A stretch of DNA of 64,000 nt from Nocardia aurea (lineage in GTDB: Bacteria > Actinomycetota > Actinomycetes > Mycobacteriales > Mycobacteriaceae): assembly GCF_003123685.1 (NCBI RefSeq), contig NZ_QCYJ01000103.1:1-64000 (forward strand), written 5' to 3'. The notes under the pieces were generated by a model, which had not been told where the DNA came from, ran no database searches, and worked only from the letters and a program-made list of their open reading frames with translations. Below are positions 51,083 to 59,859 of the stretch, in pieces (the stretch's first letter is position 1; the number at the start of each line of letters is the position of its first letter). The position numbers and the translations under genes were made by a program.

Positions 51083-51970
51083 TACGCCGATGCCGTCCGG
51101 GTCGCCGTCGTGGATCGGGACCGCAGCGTGTTACGCGGGGGCGAATTGCTCGACCACGATGATGTCGTGATCGATATGTTCGAACGCCTGCCGACGCCGT
51201 TCGGGCTGATTCGGGCGGCGGTCGCCCGGACCACCAGGCGACGACGTCGATCGTGGGATCCTTCACCGAGCGTATCGAGTCGGATCGGTTCCGCTGTCAC
51301 CTCACGTCGAGATCGGCACGACGGTGACCCACGAGCATCTGATGCGGCACTTCCATGCCGTCGTGTACGCGGTGGGAGCGTCGCGGAGTCGACGGCTGGG
51401 AATCCCGGGTGAAGATCCGAACTCAGGCCGGGTTCTGTCGCCGACGCCCCGGTGTCGGAGAAATTTGCAGCTGGCGCGGGACTACGCGCGACGTCCGCGC
51501 AAGGCGTCGAACAAGCGAATCGTCTTCCGCTACCTGCAGTCTCCGGTCGAAGTCGTCGGCGAGGAACGAGTCGAGGGCATCCCGATCGTCTCCGGGGCGT
51601 CGGTCGGCGAGTTCGTCGAGACCGGCCTGGTACTCCGTTCGGTCGGTTGTCGGTGCTCGGAGATTCCAGGTGTCGCGTTCGACACGGACCGGGGAATCGT
51701 GCCCGCTGAGAACGGCCGGGTCATCGATGCGAGGGCAGACCGATCGGCGGCGTGGTATGTCACCGGCTGGGCGAAACGTGGACCCAACGGTGTGATCGGC
51801 ACCAATCGGCCCTGCGCGGCGGAGACCTTCGCAGCTCTACTCGACGACCTCGCCGCTGGCGGAGCGGGGCGCGTCATCGAGGACGCCCACGCGATCGATG
51901 AGCTGCTCGCGAACCTGGCGGCCGCATGTATTCCCTTCGAAGGGGCTGGCCATCGACTCTGCCGAACGCG
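51083..51970 (+). pseudogene. Truncated and frameshifted FprA-type ferredoxin-NADP reductase
   Basis: Blocks of an adrenodoxin-reductase-like enzyme are readable in order: VRVAVVDRDRSVLRGGELL and VIDMFERLPTPFGLIRAAVA near the start, HFHAVVYAVGASRSRRLGIP at about 51350-51410, KRIVFRYLQSPVEVVGEERV at about 51510-51570, GLVLRSVGCRCSEIPGVAFD and WYVTGWAKRGPNGVIGTNR at about 51750-51810. The GxGxxG loop is degraded, a frameshift separates the first and second parts, and about 150-200 residues between the NADPH domain halves are deleted. The intact enzyme would have fed electrons to a P450 through ferredoxin. Confidence 0.8.
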
Positions 51971-52072
51971 CGCGCGGTGAGCAGCCGGCCCTCCGCGAGT
52001 CAAACGTCTCGATCGACGAATGCTCGCCGTCGCCGGGTACGGAGGGCGGGCGCGGACAGCCGTCGACTGAGG

Positions 52073-52108
52073 CGATGCCTGATACCACGCTCGTGGTATC
52101 AGGCATCG
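52073..52108 (-). terminator. Hairpin downstream of livF-like gene
   Basis: A perfect 16-bp stem (CGATGCCTGATACCAC and complement) with a GCTC loop lies immediately after the stop codon of the leftward ABC transporter operon. Confidence 0.85.
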
Positions 52109-52111
52109 GAT

Positions 52112-52840
52112 TCAATTCGCCGGGACCGCACCGAGATACGCCGATTCGAGCCTGCCGCGGTCGCCCGCCAGTTCGGTCGAGCGGCCACGCAGTGTCACCT
52201 CGCCGTGGACGAGCACTACCGCTTCGTCCGCGAGTTCGATGGCGAGACCGACGTGCTGTTCGACGATGACGACGGCAGCGCCACTCTCGTCGGCGATCCG
52301 GCGGACAACCGGAACCAGTTCCTCGACGATGACCGGTGCCAGTCCCATACTCATCTCGTCGATCAGTAGCACTCGTGGGCGCTGCACCAGGCCGCGCGCG
52401 ACGGCGAGCATCTGTTGCTCGCCACCGGAGAGCGCGCCCGCGGTGACGTCGAGCCGCTTGCGTAGCGCGGGGAACAAGTCCATGGCGTCATCGACGCTCA
52501 TGCTGTCGGATCTCCGAGCGACTTTCAGATTCTCCCGGACGGTCAGCGTCGTGAACAGCGCCCTGCTGTCGGGGACCAGGATCACCCCCGCCTTGTTCGC
52601 CGCCGCGGGTCTGGCGTCGCGCAGGGCCGTTCCGTGCACACGGACATCACCGGCCAATCGTGGCAGCAGCCCGGCCAGAGTCAGCATCAGAGTGGTCTTG
52701 CCCGCTCCGTTCGGTCCGAGAACGGCCAGCACCGACCCGGGCGCCACGGCCAGGTCGATCCCTCTGGTGACCGTGACGGAGCCGTATCCGGCGTCGAGGC
52801 CGGTGCATTGCAGTGCGGAGGTGGTCGTCACCGCGTTCAT
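52112..52840 (-). CDS. ABC transporter ATP-binding protein, LivF type
   Basis: The 242-residue nucleotide-binding protein has Walker A GPNGAGKTT, the signature LSGGEQQML, Walker B VLLIDEMSMG and the switch His in VEQHV. LivF-type features include the KAGVILVPDSRALFTTLTVREN segment. It powers uptake together with the fused permease/ATPase encoded upstream, whose stop it overlaps by 4 bp (ATGA). The substrate is unknown; in this family it ranges from branched-chain amino acids to aromatic acids and steroid acids. A hairpin terminator follows its stop. Confidence 0.9.
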   Translation of the reverse strand: MNAVTTTSALQCTGLDAGYGSVTVTRGIDLAVAPGSVLAVLGPNGAGKTTLMLTLAGLLPRLAGDVRVHGTALRDARPAAANKAGVILVPDSRALFTTLTVRENLKVARRSDSMSVDDAMDLFPALRKRLDVTAGALSGGEQQMLAVARGLVQRPRVLLIDEMSMGLAPVIVEELVPVVRRIADESGAAVVIVEQHVGLAIELADEAVVLVHGEVTLRGRSTELAGDRGRLESAYLGAVPAN

Positions 52841-55584
52841 CCTTTGCTGAGTGTCGCGTCCGCCGCGACGGAGCCGAGATAGGCGGCCGCGACGACGGGA
52901 TTGTTCCGGATTTCGACGGGAGTGCCCGAGGCGATCACCCGGCCGAAGTCGAGTACGTAGATCAGATCGCAGAGCCCGAACAGCAGGTGCGTGTCGTGGT
53001 CGACGATCGCGATGGTGACACCGCTGTCCCGGATTCCGCGAAGCTGCGTGCCCAGCCACTGACTCTCGTGGGTGTCGAGCCCGCCCGCGGGTTCGTCGAG
53101 CAGCAGTACCCGAGGTGAGCCTGCCAGCGCCCGCGCGATGGAGACGAGCTGTCGTTGCCCCTGCGACAATTCGCCCGCGGTACGGTTGCGGACCGAGTCC
53201 AGGGTGAGCAGGCGCAACAGCGTGTCGAGGTGTTCCGCTGCGGGCTCGGGATGACCGGATCCGCGAGCGGTGAGCCCGACCTTGATGTTCTCACTGACGC
53301 TGAGGTCGTCATAGAGTTCGGTCGCTTGGAAGGTGCGGCCGAGCCCGGCGCGTACTCGCTGATGGGGCGCTAGTTTCGCGATGTGGTCACCGAACAGGGT
53401 GACCTCGCCACTGTGTGTGGCGAACCCGGTGATCGCGTCGATGAGGGTGGTCTTGCCCGCGCCGTTCGGTCCGATTATCCCGACGATGGCACCCTCGGGT
53501 ACAGCCACGTCGGCGTTGTCCACGGCGACGACGCCGCCGTAGTGGACTCCGACCTTCCCCAGGGCCAGTGCTGTCGGCGTCGCCGAGTCGATCACCGCGC
53601 TCGAAGACGAAACCGGGGAGACTCCGGTATCGCTGGAGCGTCCCACCTCCGCGATGCCGTGGGCTCGGCGTCCGGCGAGCGCCGCGTGTACTGGCCCGAC
53701 GATTCCCTCCGGATTCACGATGACCGTCAGTACGAGCAGAAGGCTGGCGATCACCGTGTACCAACTGTCCACCGCGACCACCTCATCGATGGCGATGTAC
53801 AGGATGCCGCCGGTCGCGGTGATGCCCGCCACCGTTCCGCCGGAGATGGAGGTGACCCCTGCCAGGTAGACGGTGCCGAAGAAGATCAAACCGTCCAGTG
53901 CGCCGAACCCGCTGGCGGTGACCGTTTGCTGTTGGTAGGCCAACAGCGCGCCACCGAGGCCGGCGATGAACGCGGCTATCGCGAAGGCGAGGATCTTGAC
54001 CGAGACGACGTTGACACCGGCCGCGGCGGCCGAACGTTCGTTGGCGCGCACCGCGAGCATCTGTGAGCCGAGTCCGCTGCGCCGCAACAATGCCACGGCG
54101 ACCGCGGTTGCGATCAGTACCGCCAGGCACAGCAGTGCGAACTGCGGTCGAGGGTAGTCATGGCCCGCACCGATACCCAGGTCCCAGCCGAAGAGGGTCG
54201 GCGCAGGTGTCGAAACGCCGGAAGTGCCCACCAGGTCCAGATTGCGGAACCAGAGCGCCTCCAGCGCGTATGCCATGGCGAGGGTGACCACCGCGACCGT
54301 CAGGCCGCGAATCCTGAGGGCGGGCAGTCCGATCACCACGCCGAGCGCGGTGGCCAGCAGCGCCGCCACGATCGGCGCCAGCGGGAACGGCAAGTGCCAG
54401 GATGTGGTGATCGGGCCGACACTGAAGGCGGCGACGCCCGCGATGGTCGACTGCGCCAACGACACCTGACCCGCGTAGCCGGTCACCACGACGATCGATA
54501 GGGCGATGATCGCCATGATCATGGTGGTGATGAGACCGTTGCGGTAGCGATCGTGCGTCGCGAGGATCGCGGCGACCATGGCGAGAGTGGTCACCGCGGT
54601 AGTAAGGGCGACGTGATTCGGGCGTGGCGCCCGGCCGAGGCTGCGCAGGATGATCGCCCCGCGGTTCGGAAGCGGTCGCGCGCGGATGAGTAGAACGACC
54701 AGGATGAGGATCAGCGGAACGAGCTCCGGAAGGCCCGCCGAAGGGAGCCAGTCGGAAGTCAACTGAAGATATCCGGCTTCGGATTGCAGTGCGCCGATGA
54801 CGATTCCGGCCACGACGGCCACCACGACCGACTCGAATCGTGCCACGATGGCCGCGGCCAGCGCGGGCACGATGAACAGGGTGTAGGCGACAGGCACCAG
54901 CGGCACGATGGTCGCGATCAGAACGCCGGCGAGTCCTGCCGCCGCGGAACTGAGCATCCAGTTGTAGGCCGCGATCCGGTCGGGGGAGATACCGCTGACG
55001 TAGGCGCCTTGTTCGGTCTCGGCGGCGGCCCTGGTGGCCAATCCGAATCGTGTGTAGCGGAATATCAGCGCGATCGCGATCGCGATTGTCAGAACAGTCG
55101 CCGCGAAATACACGCGATCGGATGAGATATTCACACCGCCCGCTTGCCAGACGGTGGTGGAGAATATCGGATCGACATTCACGGGCGAGGTGCCGAGCCG
55201 TAGTGCAACCAGTCCGGTAATTACGAGAGATATTCCCAGAGCCGCAACGGCTTTCGCCACCGCCGGCGCGGTACGCAACGGTCTGAAAACGACGACGTAG
55301 AGCGCGAGGCCCAGTAGCGCCGAGATAGCCGTCGCGGCGATCACCGCTGGCCACATCGCCAGTTCGCCGCCGAGATCCAGGCTCGTCGGCAGGCCGGGCA
55401 CGAGCACCAGGAATTTGCCTTGGCGGAGGAATGCGTAGGTGTAGGCGCCATAGAGCGCGATCGAGCCGCTGGCGAAATTGACCACGCCGGAACTGCGGTA
55501 TGTCAGGACTACCGCCAGTGCCAGAGCGCCGAATACCGCTCCGTTGCCGAGGCCGAGAAGTAGAAAAGCTGGGTGTTGGGTCAT
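52837..55584 (-). CDS. LivH-LivM-LivG triple-fusion ABC transporter protein
   Basis: This 915-residue polypeptide combines three proteins normally encoded apart. Residues about 1-300 form a LivH permease (LTYRSSGVVNFASGSIALYGAY, eight or so hydrophobic segments). Residues about 330-625 form a LivM permease (VVVTGYAGQVSLAQSTIAGVAAF, GLPALRIRGLTVAVVTLAMAY). Residues about 665-915 form a LivG ATPase (GPNGAGKTTLIDAITGF, LSQGQRQLVSIARAL, LLLDEPAGGLD, VDHD). The membrane parts are inserted in the cytoplasmic membrane with the ATPase inside. It works with the LivF-type ATPase downstream and with the binding protein encoded divergently at 55866. ATG 55584 is the first start. Confidence 0.9.
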   Translation of the reverse strand: MTQHPAFLLLGLGNGAVFGALALAVVLTYRSSGVVNFASGSIALYGAYTYAFLRQGKFLVLVPGLPTSLDLGGELAMWPAVIAATAISALLGLALYVVVFRPLRTAPAVAKAVAALGISLVITGLVALRLGTSPVNVDPIFSTTVWQAGGVNISSDRVYFAATVLTIAIAIALIFRYTRFGLATRAAAETEQGAYVSGISPDRIAAYNWMLSSAAAGLAGVLIATIVPLVPVAYTLFIVPALAAAIVARFESVVVAVVAGIVIGALQSEAGYLQLTSDWLPSAGLPELVPLILILVVLLIRARPLPNRGAIILRSLGRAPRPNHVALTTAVTTLAMVAAILATHDRYRNGLITTMIMAIIALSIVVVTGYAGQVSLAQSTIAGVAAFSVGPITTSWHLPFPLAPIVAALLATALGVVIGLPALRIRGLTVAVVTLAMAYALEALWFRNLDLVGTSGVSTPAPTLFGWDLGIGAGHDYPRPQFALLCLAVLIATAVAVALLRRSGLGSQMLAVRANERSAAAAGVNVVSVKILAFAIAAFIAGLGGALLAYQQQTVTASGFGALDGLIFFGTVYLAGVTSISGGTVAGITATGGILYIAIDEVVAVDSWYTVIASLLLVLTVIVNPEGIVGPVHAALAGRRAHGIAEVGRSSDTGVSPVSSSSAVIDSATPTALALGKVGVHYGGVVAVDNADVAVPEGAIVGIIGPNGAGKTTLIDAITGFATHSGEVTLFGDHIAKLAPHQRVRAGLGRTFQATELYDDLSVSENIKVGLTARGSGHPEPAAEHLDTLLRLLTLDSVRNRTAGELSQGQRQLVSIARALAGSPRVLLLDEPAGGLDTHESQWLGTQLRGIRDSGVTIAIVDHDTHLLFGLCDLIYVLDFGRVIASGTPVEIRNNPVVAAAYLGSVAADATLSKG

Positions 55585-55642
55585 GCGGTTGGATCCTCGT
55601 TCTCACGGGGGTCGAGCTGAAATCGTTCGTCGCCAGGGGCGG

Positions 55643-55683
55643 GTGTGAGTCACTCTAGACAGCTTAAGTGCTATCTGTCACAC
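55643..55683. promoter_or_regulatory. Nested inverted repeats between divergent transporter genes
   Basis: GTGTGA (55643-55648) pairs with TCACAC (55678-55683), and inside it GACAG (55658-55662) pairs with CTGTC (55675-55679). They lie 59 bp upstream of the permease start and 183 bp from the binding-protein start, a likely operator for both transcripts. Confidence 0.45.
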
Positions 55684-55865
55684 TTTCCGCACCATCGACC
55701 TCCTATCACGTCCTGAACCTCCGGACTTCGGGGGTCGGCCCAACGCTCGGACTCGAATCGCGGCCGTTTTGTCATGTGCGCAAGACATCACCGGCAGGTG
55801 GGGCCGGGGCGTCGGAGGTGCGGTGGGCATGTGGTGACCAAGCGTCCAGAACCGAAGGAGTTACG

Positions 55866-57137
55866 GTGCGGTATCGAAGTAGTGGAGTGACCGGGACAAC
55901 GGTCAGGTCGATGGCACTCGTCGGAGTGGTCGGCGCGGTGGCGGCCGCGCTGGTCGGCTGTAGTTCGTCTTCCGACGAGCCATCCGAGGTTGTCGACACC
56001 GCGGTGCTCGGCGCCTCGAACAAGGCGACCGGCACACCGATAACGATCGGTGTCATCAGCGAAGGGAAGTCCGCCGCGATCGATGCGACCGACGAGATCA
56101 AGGGGATCCGGGCGGCCGCCGACTATGCCAACGAATATCTCGGAGGTATCGCGGGTCACCCGATCGCACTGAAAGTCTGTGAAGCGCAGGCGAATCCGGC
56201 CAAGACCACCGATTGTGCGAACCAGATGGTCCAGGCGAATGTGTCCGCTGTGGTCGAAGGCCTGCTCGGCGGGGCCGATCAGACCGTCGCGGTCCTCTCG
56301 CAGGCGAAGATTCCGCTGTTCATGCTGGGTGGCAGCACGCCGGCGACCCTGACCACGCCAGGGGTGTTCTCGATGGGCAACGCGATGGCCTACTTCGGCT
56401 CGGCGGCCGTCGAGGCCAAGAAGAAGGGCATCCAGCGGGCGGCGCTCGTCGTCATCGGTGTGCCGGGAGCCGAAGGGCCCGCTCGTCAGATGGGAGGGCT
56501 CGTCTTCGGACAGTCGGGGATCGAGTTGGAGGTCGTACCCATCCCGCCCGGGGTGGCCGATATGACCCCGCAGATCAGCGCGGCCGACACGAAGAAACCG
56601 GGACTCTACTACGCGTTCGGCGACGAGACCTTCTGCACCAGTGCGCTGAAGGCCATCAAGACGGTGAATCCCAAGGCGGCGTTGATGATCATCGATCGCT
56701 GCATCGCGCCCGGCAGCGCCAGGTCCATTCCGGGTGGCTACGCGGGTACTACGGTCGTGACCGGCACCGACCTGACCGAGGACGCTCCCGACGGCCGACT
56801 CTTCGCCGCGGTTCTCGACAAGTACGGTGACGGCGCGAAGTATGGTGCGACCGCAGCGTCGGGCTATGCCCCGATGCTCGGACTGGTGCGAGCGCTGAAC
56901 GCGGCAGCCATCACCGAGACCACTCCCGCGGCGGTTCTGGTAGGACTGCAGAGCGCGCCCCCGGTCGACCACCCACTGTCTGCCGGCGCGAAAATGCAAT
57001 GCAACGGCAAGCAGATCCCGATCGCGCCCGCGGTGTGCAACCCGGACGGTCTGATCGCCGAGGCCACCGAAGACGGAACGCTGACGAATTTCCAGCGGAT
57101 CCCGTACGACCCGGCGCTGTACCTGCCGAGTCGGTAA
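55866..57137 (+). CDS. ABC transporter substrate-binding lipoprotein, Liv type
   Basis: The 423-residue periplasmic-binding-type-I protein begins with a lipoprotein signal peptide (hydrophobic run ALVGVVGAVAAALVGC, lipidated Cys32), followed by a Ser-rich linker. The binding domains contain PITIGVISEG, GGIAGHPIALKVCEAQAN and PLFMLGGSTPATL. It would capture the transporter's substrate outside the membrane and hand it to LivHM. GTG 55866 has GAAGGAG upstream and gives a short basic N-terminus before the signal. It is divergent from the permease fusion and followed by an SDR gene. Confidence 0.88.
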   Translation: MRYRSSGVTGTTVRSMALVGVVGAVAAALVGCSSSSDEPSEVVDTAVLGASNKATGTPITIGVISEGKSAAIDATDEIKGIRAAADYANEYLGGIAGHPIALKVCEAQANPAKTTDCANQMVQANVSAVVEGLLGGADQTVAVLSQAKIPLFMLGGSTPATLTTPGVFSMGNAMAYFGSAAVEAKKKGIQRAALVVIGVPGAEGPARQMGGLVFGQSGIELEVVPIPPGVADMTPQISAADTKKPGLYYAFGDETFCTSALKAIKTVNPKAALMIIDRCIAPGSARSIPGGYAGTTVVTGTDLTEDAPDGRLFAAVLDKYGDGAKYGATAASGYAPMLGLVRALNAAAITETTPAAVLVGLQSAPPVDHPLSAGAKMQCNGKQIPIAPAVCNPDGLIAEATEDGTLTNFQRIPYDPALYLPSR

Positions 57138-57246
57138 GACGCGCGTCTCGAATCGCATTCGCCAGAAAGATGAACTGTGACATATGGGTCGGCCGTTGTC
57201 GCGGGCGGCCCACATGTTCGCGGCACTGCATCGAAGGAGGTAGCAG

Positions 57247-57993
57247 ATGCTCCTGAAGGAAAAAGTCGCCATCGTCACCGGCGCGGGCTCGGGCATCGGC
57301 GCGGCGACCGCGAAGAAACTCGCGGCGGAAGGGGCGAAGGTCGTGGTCGCCGACGTCGCCGACGATGGAGGTCGGCGTGTCGTCGACGAGATCGTCGAGA
57401 CCGGCGGGATCGCGACCTTCCAGCACGCCGACATCGCGAACGAATCGGAAGTCGATGCGCTCGTCGCCAGGGCGGTGGACGAATACGGGACGTTGGATCT
57501 CGCGGTGAACAACGCGGGTTTCAGTCATCCGCCGATGCGGCTGCACGAGGTGTCGACCGAAACCTGGGATGCCCTCATGTCGGTCAATCTCAGGGGAACA
57601 TGGTTGTGCATGCGCGCCGAGCTGCGACATCTCCTCGAACACGGTGGCGGCGCCATCGTCAACATGGCCTCCGGTGCGGGACTGAAAGCCGCTGCGACGC
57701 AAGGGGTCTATTCGGCGAGCAAACACGGGATCGTCGGTCTCACGCGGACGGCGGCCATCGAATACGTCACCGACGGCATACGAATCAATGCCGTGGCACC
57801 CGGCGTGGTCGCAACTCCGGGGATCATGTCGCTGCCGGCCGATGTGCAGGCGGCCTTCGCGGCGCTCATGCCGTCCGGACGGATGGCGGAGCCCGCTGAG
57901 ATCGCGGACGTGGTCGCGTGGTTACTGAGCGACCGGTCCACCTATGTCAGCGGTGACACCATCGAAGTCGATCTCGCGTACCTGCAGAAATGA
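57247..57993 (+). CDS. SDR oxidoreductase
   Basis: The 248-residue short-chain dehydrogenase has TGAGSGIGAATAKKLA near residues 11-26, NNAG, catalytic Ser in NMASGAG and YSASK. It is of the general FabG/3-oxoacyl-reductase or alcohol-dehydrogenase type, and substrate cannot be assigned. GAAGGAGG precedes the ATG. It follows the binding-protein gene by 109 bp on the same strand and may act on the imported compound. Confidence 0.86.
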   Translation: MLLKEKVAIVTGAGSGIGAATAKKLAAEGAKVVVADVADDGGRRVVDEIVETGGIATFQHADIANESEVDALVARAVDEYGTLDLAVNNAGFSHPPMRLHEVSTETWDALMSVNLRGTWLCMRAELRHLLEHGGGAIVNMASGAGLKAAATQGVYSASKHGIVGLTRTAAIEYVTDGIRINAVAPGVVATPGIMSLPADVQAAFAALMPSGRMAEPAEIADVVAWLLSDRSTYVSGDTIEVDLAYLQK

Positions 57994-58078
57994 GGGCATC
58001 GCGTGCTGTACGGCATCCGAGACCGCCGACTGTCTCTGGTCTTGACCGGAGGTTCGTTTCCTCGGAGTGTGGCCAATC

Positions 58079-58116
58079 GGACTATTCATATCAGATAAAA
58101 TGTGAATAATATGTCC
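58079..58116. promoter_or_regulatory. Imperfect AT-rich inverted repeat between convergent genes
   Basis: TATTCATAT (58083-58091) pairs with ATGTGAATA (58100-58108) at eight of nine positions, and outer GGAC and GTCC flank it. The genes on either side converge, so it may act as a terminator stem in AT-rich DNA or as the promoter of an unnoticed transcript. Confidence 0.35.
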
Positions 58117-58208
58117 CGTTGGACCCATGCCGGGGCGTGGCCGATGACGACATCCCGCCTGTGCTGGGTGACGAGGTGTGATGGCGTCCGCCGCCATACC
58201 GGCGACCG

Positions 58209-58502
58209 TCATGGGGACGGCTTGTCGTCTTCGACGTGCTCGCCGAAGAATCGCTTCTCGTCGAACTCGCGGTCGCGTGCCGAGGTGTGCCGCGAGAACG
58301 CCGCCTCGAGGTCTCGGATTCTGGATCGGTTCCTGTCGGCGTCGTCGTCCCGGCCGGTCGCGATCGCGGTCTCCAAGCGGTCGATCTCGAGTTCGATCTC
58401 CTCCCGGAGGCGGTCGCCCGCGATGCCGTATGTCAGCAGGTCGTGGTCGTCCTCCTCCTGGGAGGGTGCGCTCTGCGGGACTGGGCTCGACGGTGTCGTC
58501 AC
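58209..58502 (-). CDS. Small helical protein linked to amidohydrolase, copy 2
   Basis: The 97-residue acidic, helical protein contains HDLLTYGIAGDRLREEIELEIDRLE and a long charged helix. It is the counterpart of the 24046 product: DLLT, AG-RL, EI, LE and a later RI agree in order. It has no signal peptide or catalytic motif. It is divergently transcribed from the amidohydrolase at 58590, which itself resembles the amidohydrolase upstream of 24046. The conserved pairing despite different orientation argues for a physical or functional partnership. Confidence 0.75.
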   Translation of the reverse strand: MTTPSSPVPQSAPSQEEDDHDLLTYGIAGDRLREEIELEIDRLETAIATGRDDDADRNRSRIRDLEAAFSRHTSARDREFDEKRFFGEHVEDDKPSP

Positions 58503-58542
58503 GGGGGCACCCGACCTCTCTCGAGCTTTCGCTCGGATGGAA

Positions 58543-58573
58543 CATTAGTTACGATAAGTGTATTATTTATACC
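58543..58573 (+). promoter_or_regulatory. AT-rich promoter island before amidohydrolase copy 2
   Basis: TTAGTTACGATAAGTGTATT and TTATACC lie 17-47 bp upstream of the GTG at 58590, between the divergent small-protein gene and the amidohydrolase. Confidence 0.45.
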
Positions 58574-58589
58574 TTGAGGAGGGGTTGGC

Positions 58590-59780
58590 GTGCCACTGCA
58601 GGACTATATGCAGATCGTCTCCGTCGATGACCACGTCATCGAGCACCCGCGGGTCTGGCAGGACCGCCTCCCCGCGAAGTACCAGGGCACGGCTCCGCAG
58701 ATCATCACGACCGCCGAGGGCAACCACACCTGGAAGTACGAAGGCGCGCTGTTCCCCTATATCGGCGTCAACGCCGTCGCGGGCAGGGAGCCCAAGGACT
58801 TCGGTATGGAGCCCGTTCGGTACCAGGACATGATCCCGGGCTGCTACGAGCCGGACGCGCGGGTCGCAGACATGGATCTGGACGGTGTGTGCGCGGCACT
58901 GTGCTTTCCGTCCTTCCCGGGTTTCGGCGGCGGTGTCTTCCATCGGGCGAAGGACAAGGAACTCGCCGAGCTCTGCGTCAAGGCGTGGAACGATTGGCAT
59001 ATCGACGAGTGGTGTGCCGCCCACCCCGACCGGCTGATCCCTCTCGGCATCCTGCCCGTGTGGGATATCGACGCCACGGTGCGGGAGGTCGAGCGGCTGG
59101 CAGCCAAGGGCTGCCGCACGATCAGCTTCCCCGACAACCCGATCCCGCTCGGTCTGCCTGGCTTCGGCAATGATCACTGGACTCGGTTGTGGGATGTGTG
59201 CGAGGCGACCGAGATGCCGATCAGCCTGCATTTCGGGTCCGGCGGGTTCGTGCCGGGTTTCCCGTTCACCACCTCCACCGGTGTCGCCGGTCGTTCGGCG
59301 GAGGCGGCCAAGACCTCCGCAGTGCCGTACGCTGTCGCGATCACGCTGTTCTCGAGCAATCTGATGTGGTCCGCCGTCGAGTTGCTCTTCTCCGGTCGGT
59401 TGCAGAAGCACCGGAAGTTGCAGTTCATCCTCGCCGAGGGCGGCATCGGCTGGTTCCCGTATCTGTTGGAGCGGGCCGACTACACCTGGGAGCGGCACCG
59501 CTGGTACCAGGACATCGACAAGAACACGCGCCCGTCGGAGCTGTTCTACGAGCATTTCTGGGGCTGCTTCATCGATGACGTGCATGGCATCGAGAACCTC
59601 GGTGGTCCCCGCGGGATCCCCGCCGATCGGGTGATGCTCGAGATCGACTACCCGCATTCGGACTCGAACTGGCCGAACAGCCGCAAGCGGGCGGCGGAGA
59701 CCCTTGCCGAGCTGTCCGATGAGGACTGCCACAAGATCACGGAGCTGAACGCCAGGAAGATCCTGCGGTTCGACGCTTGA
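58590..59780 (+). CDS. ACMSD-type amidohydrolase (amidohydrolase 2 family), copy 2
   Basis: The 396-residue TIM-barrel enzyme starts MPLQDYMQIVSVDDHVIEHP, with DDH as first metal motif, a His in SLHFGSGG and the Asp in LEIDYPHSDS. It shares the blocks PYIGVNAVAG, DMIPGCYEPDARVADMD and DEWCAAHPDR with the 22861 protein, about half identical by eye, and must have a closely related activity. The start is GTG 58590 after GAGGAGGGG. A small helical protein gene lies upstream on the other strand, and a short hairpin follows. Confidence 0.86.
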   Translation: MPLQDYMQIVSVDDHVIEHPRVWQDRLPAKYQGTAPQIITTAEGNHTWKYEGALFPYIGVNAVAGREPKDFGMEPVRYQDMIPGCYEPDARVADMDLDGVCAALCFPSFPGFGGGVFHRAKDKELAELCVKAWNDWHIDEWCAAHPDRLIPLGILPVWDIDATVREVERLAAKGCRTISFPDNPIPLGLPGFGNDHWTRLWDVCEATEMPISLHFGSGGFVPGFPFTTSTGVAGRSAEAAKTSAVPYAVAITLFSSNLMWSAVELLFSGRLQKHRKLQFILAEGGIGWFPYLLERADYTWERHRWYQDIDKNTRPSELFYEHFWGCFIDDVHGIENLGGPRGIPADRVMLEIDYPHSDSNWPNSRKRAAETLAELSDEDCHKITELNARKILRFDA

Positions 59781-59782
59781 CC

Positions 59783-59810
59783 GACCGGAACGAGGCAGCG
59801 CCTTCCGGTC
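59783..59810 (+). terminator. Hairpin after amidohydrolase
   Basis: GACCGGAA pairs with TTCCGGTC, with GGC/GCC inside, 3 bp after the stop codon at 59780. Confidence 0.6.
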
Positions 59811-59859
59811 ACCATCGCCTCTTCGTTCCGACACTGATGTTGTTTGGCCGCGGTGAGTC

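Noticed and set aside
54158..55606. Second frame on the same strand as the transporter fusion
   Set aside because: Arg/Gly-rich translation without hydrophobic segments; the overlapping frame encodes the LivH-LivM part with clear membrane helices.
55788..57512. Long open frame (574 codons) on the - strand
   Set aside because: It is antisense to the substrate-binding lipoprotein and start of the SDR, which both have clear signals and motifs.
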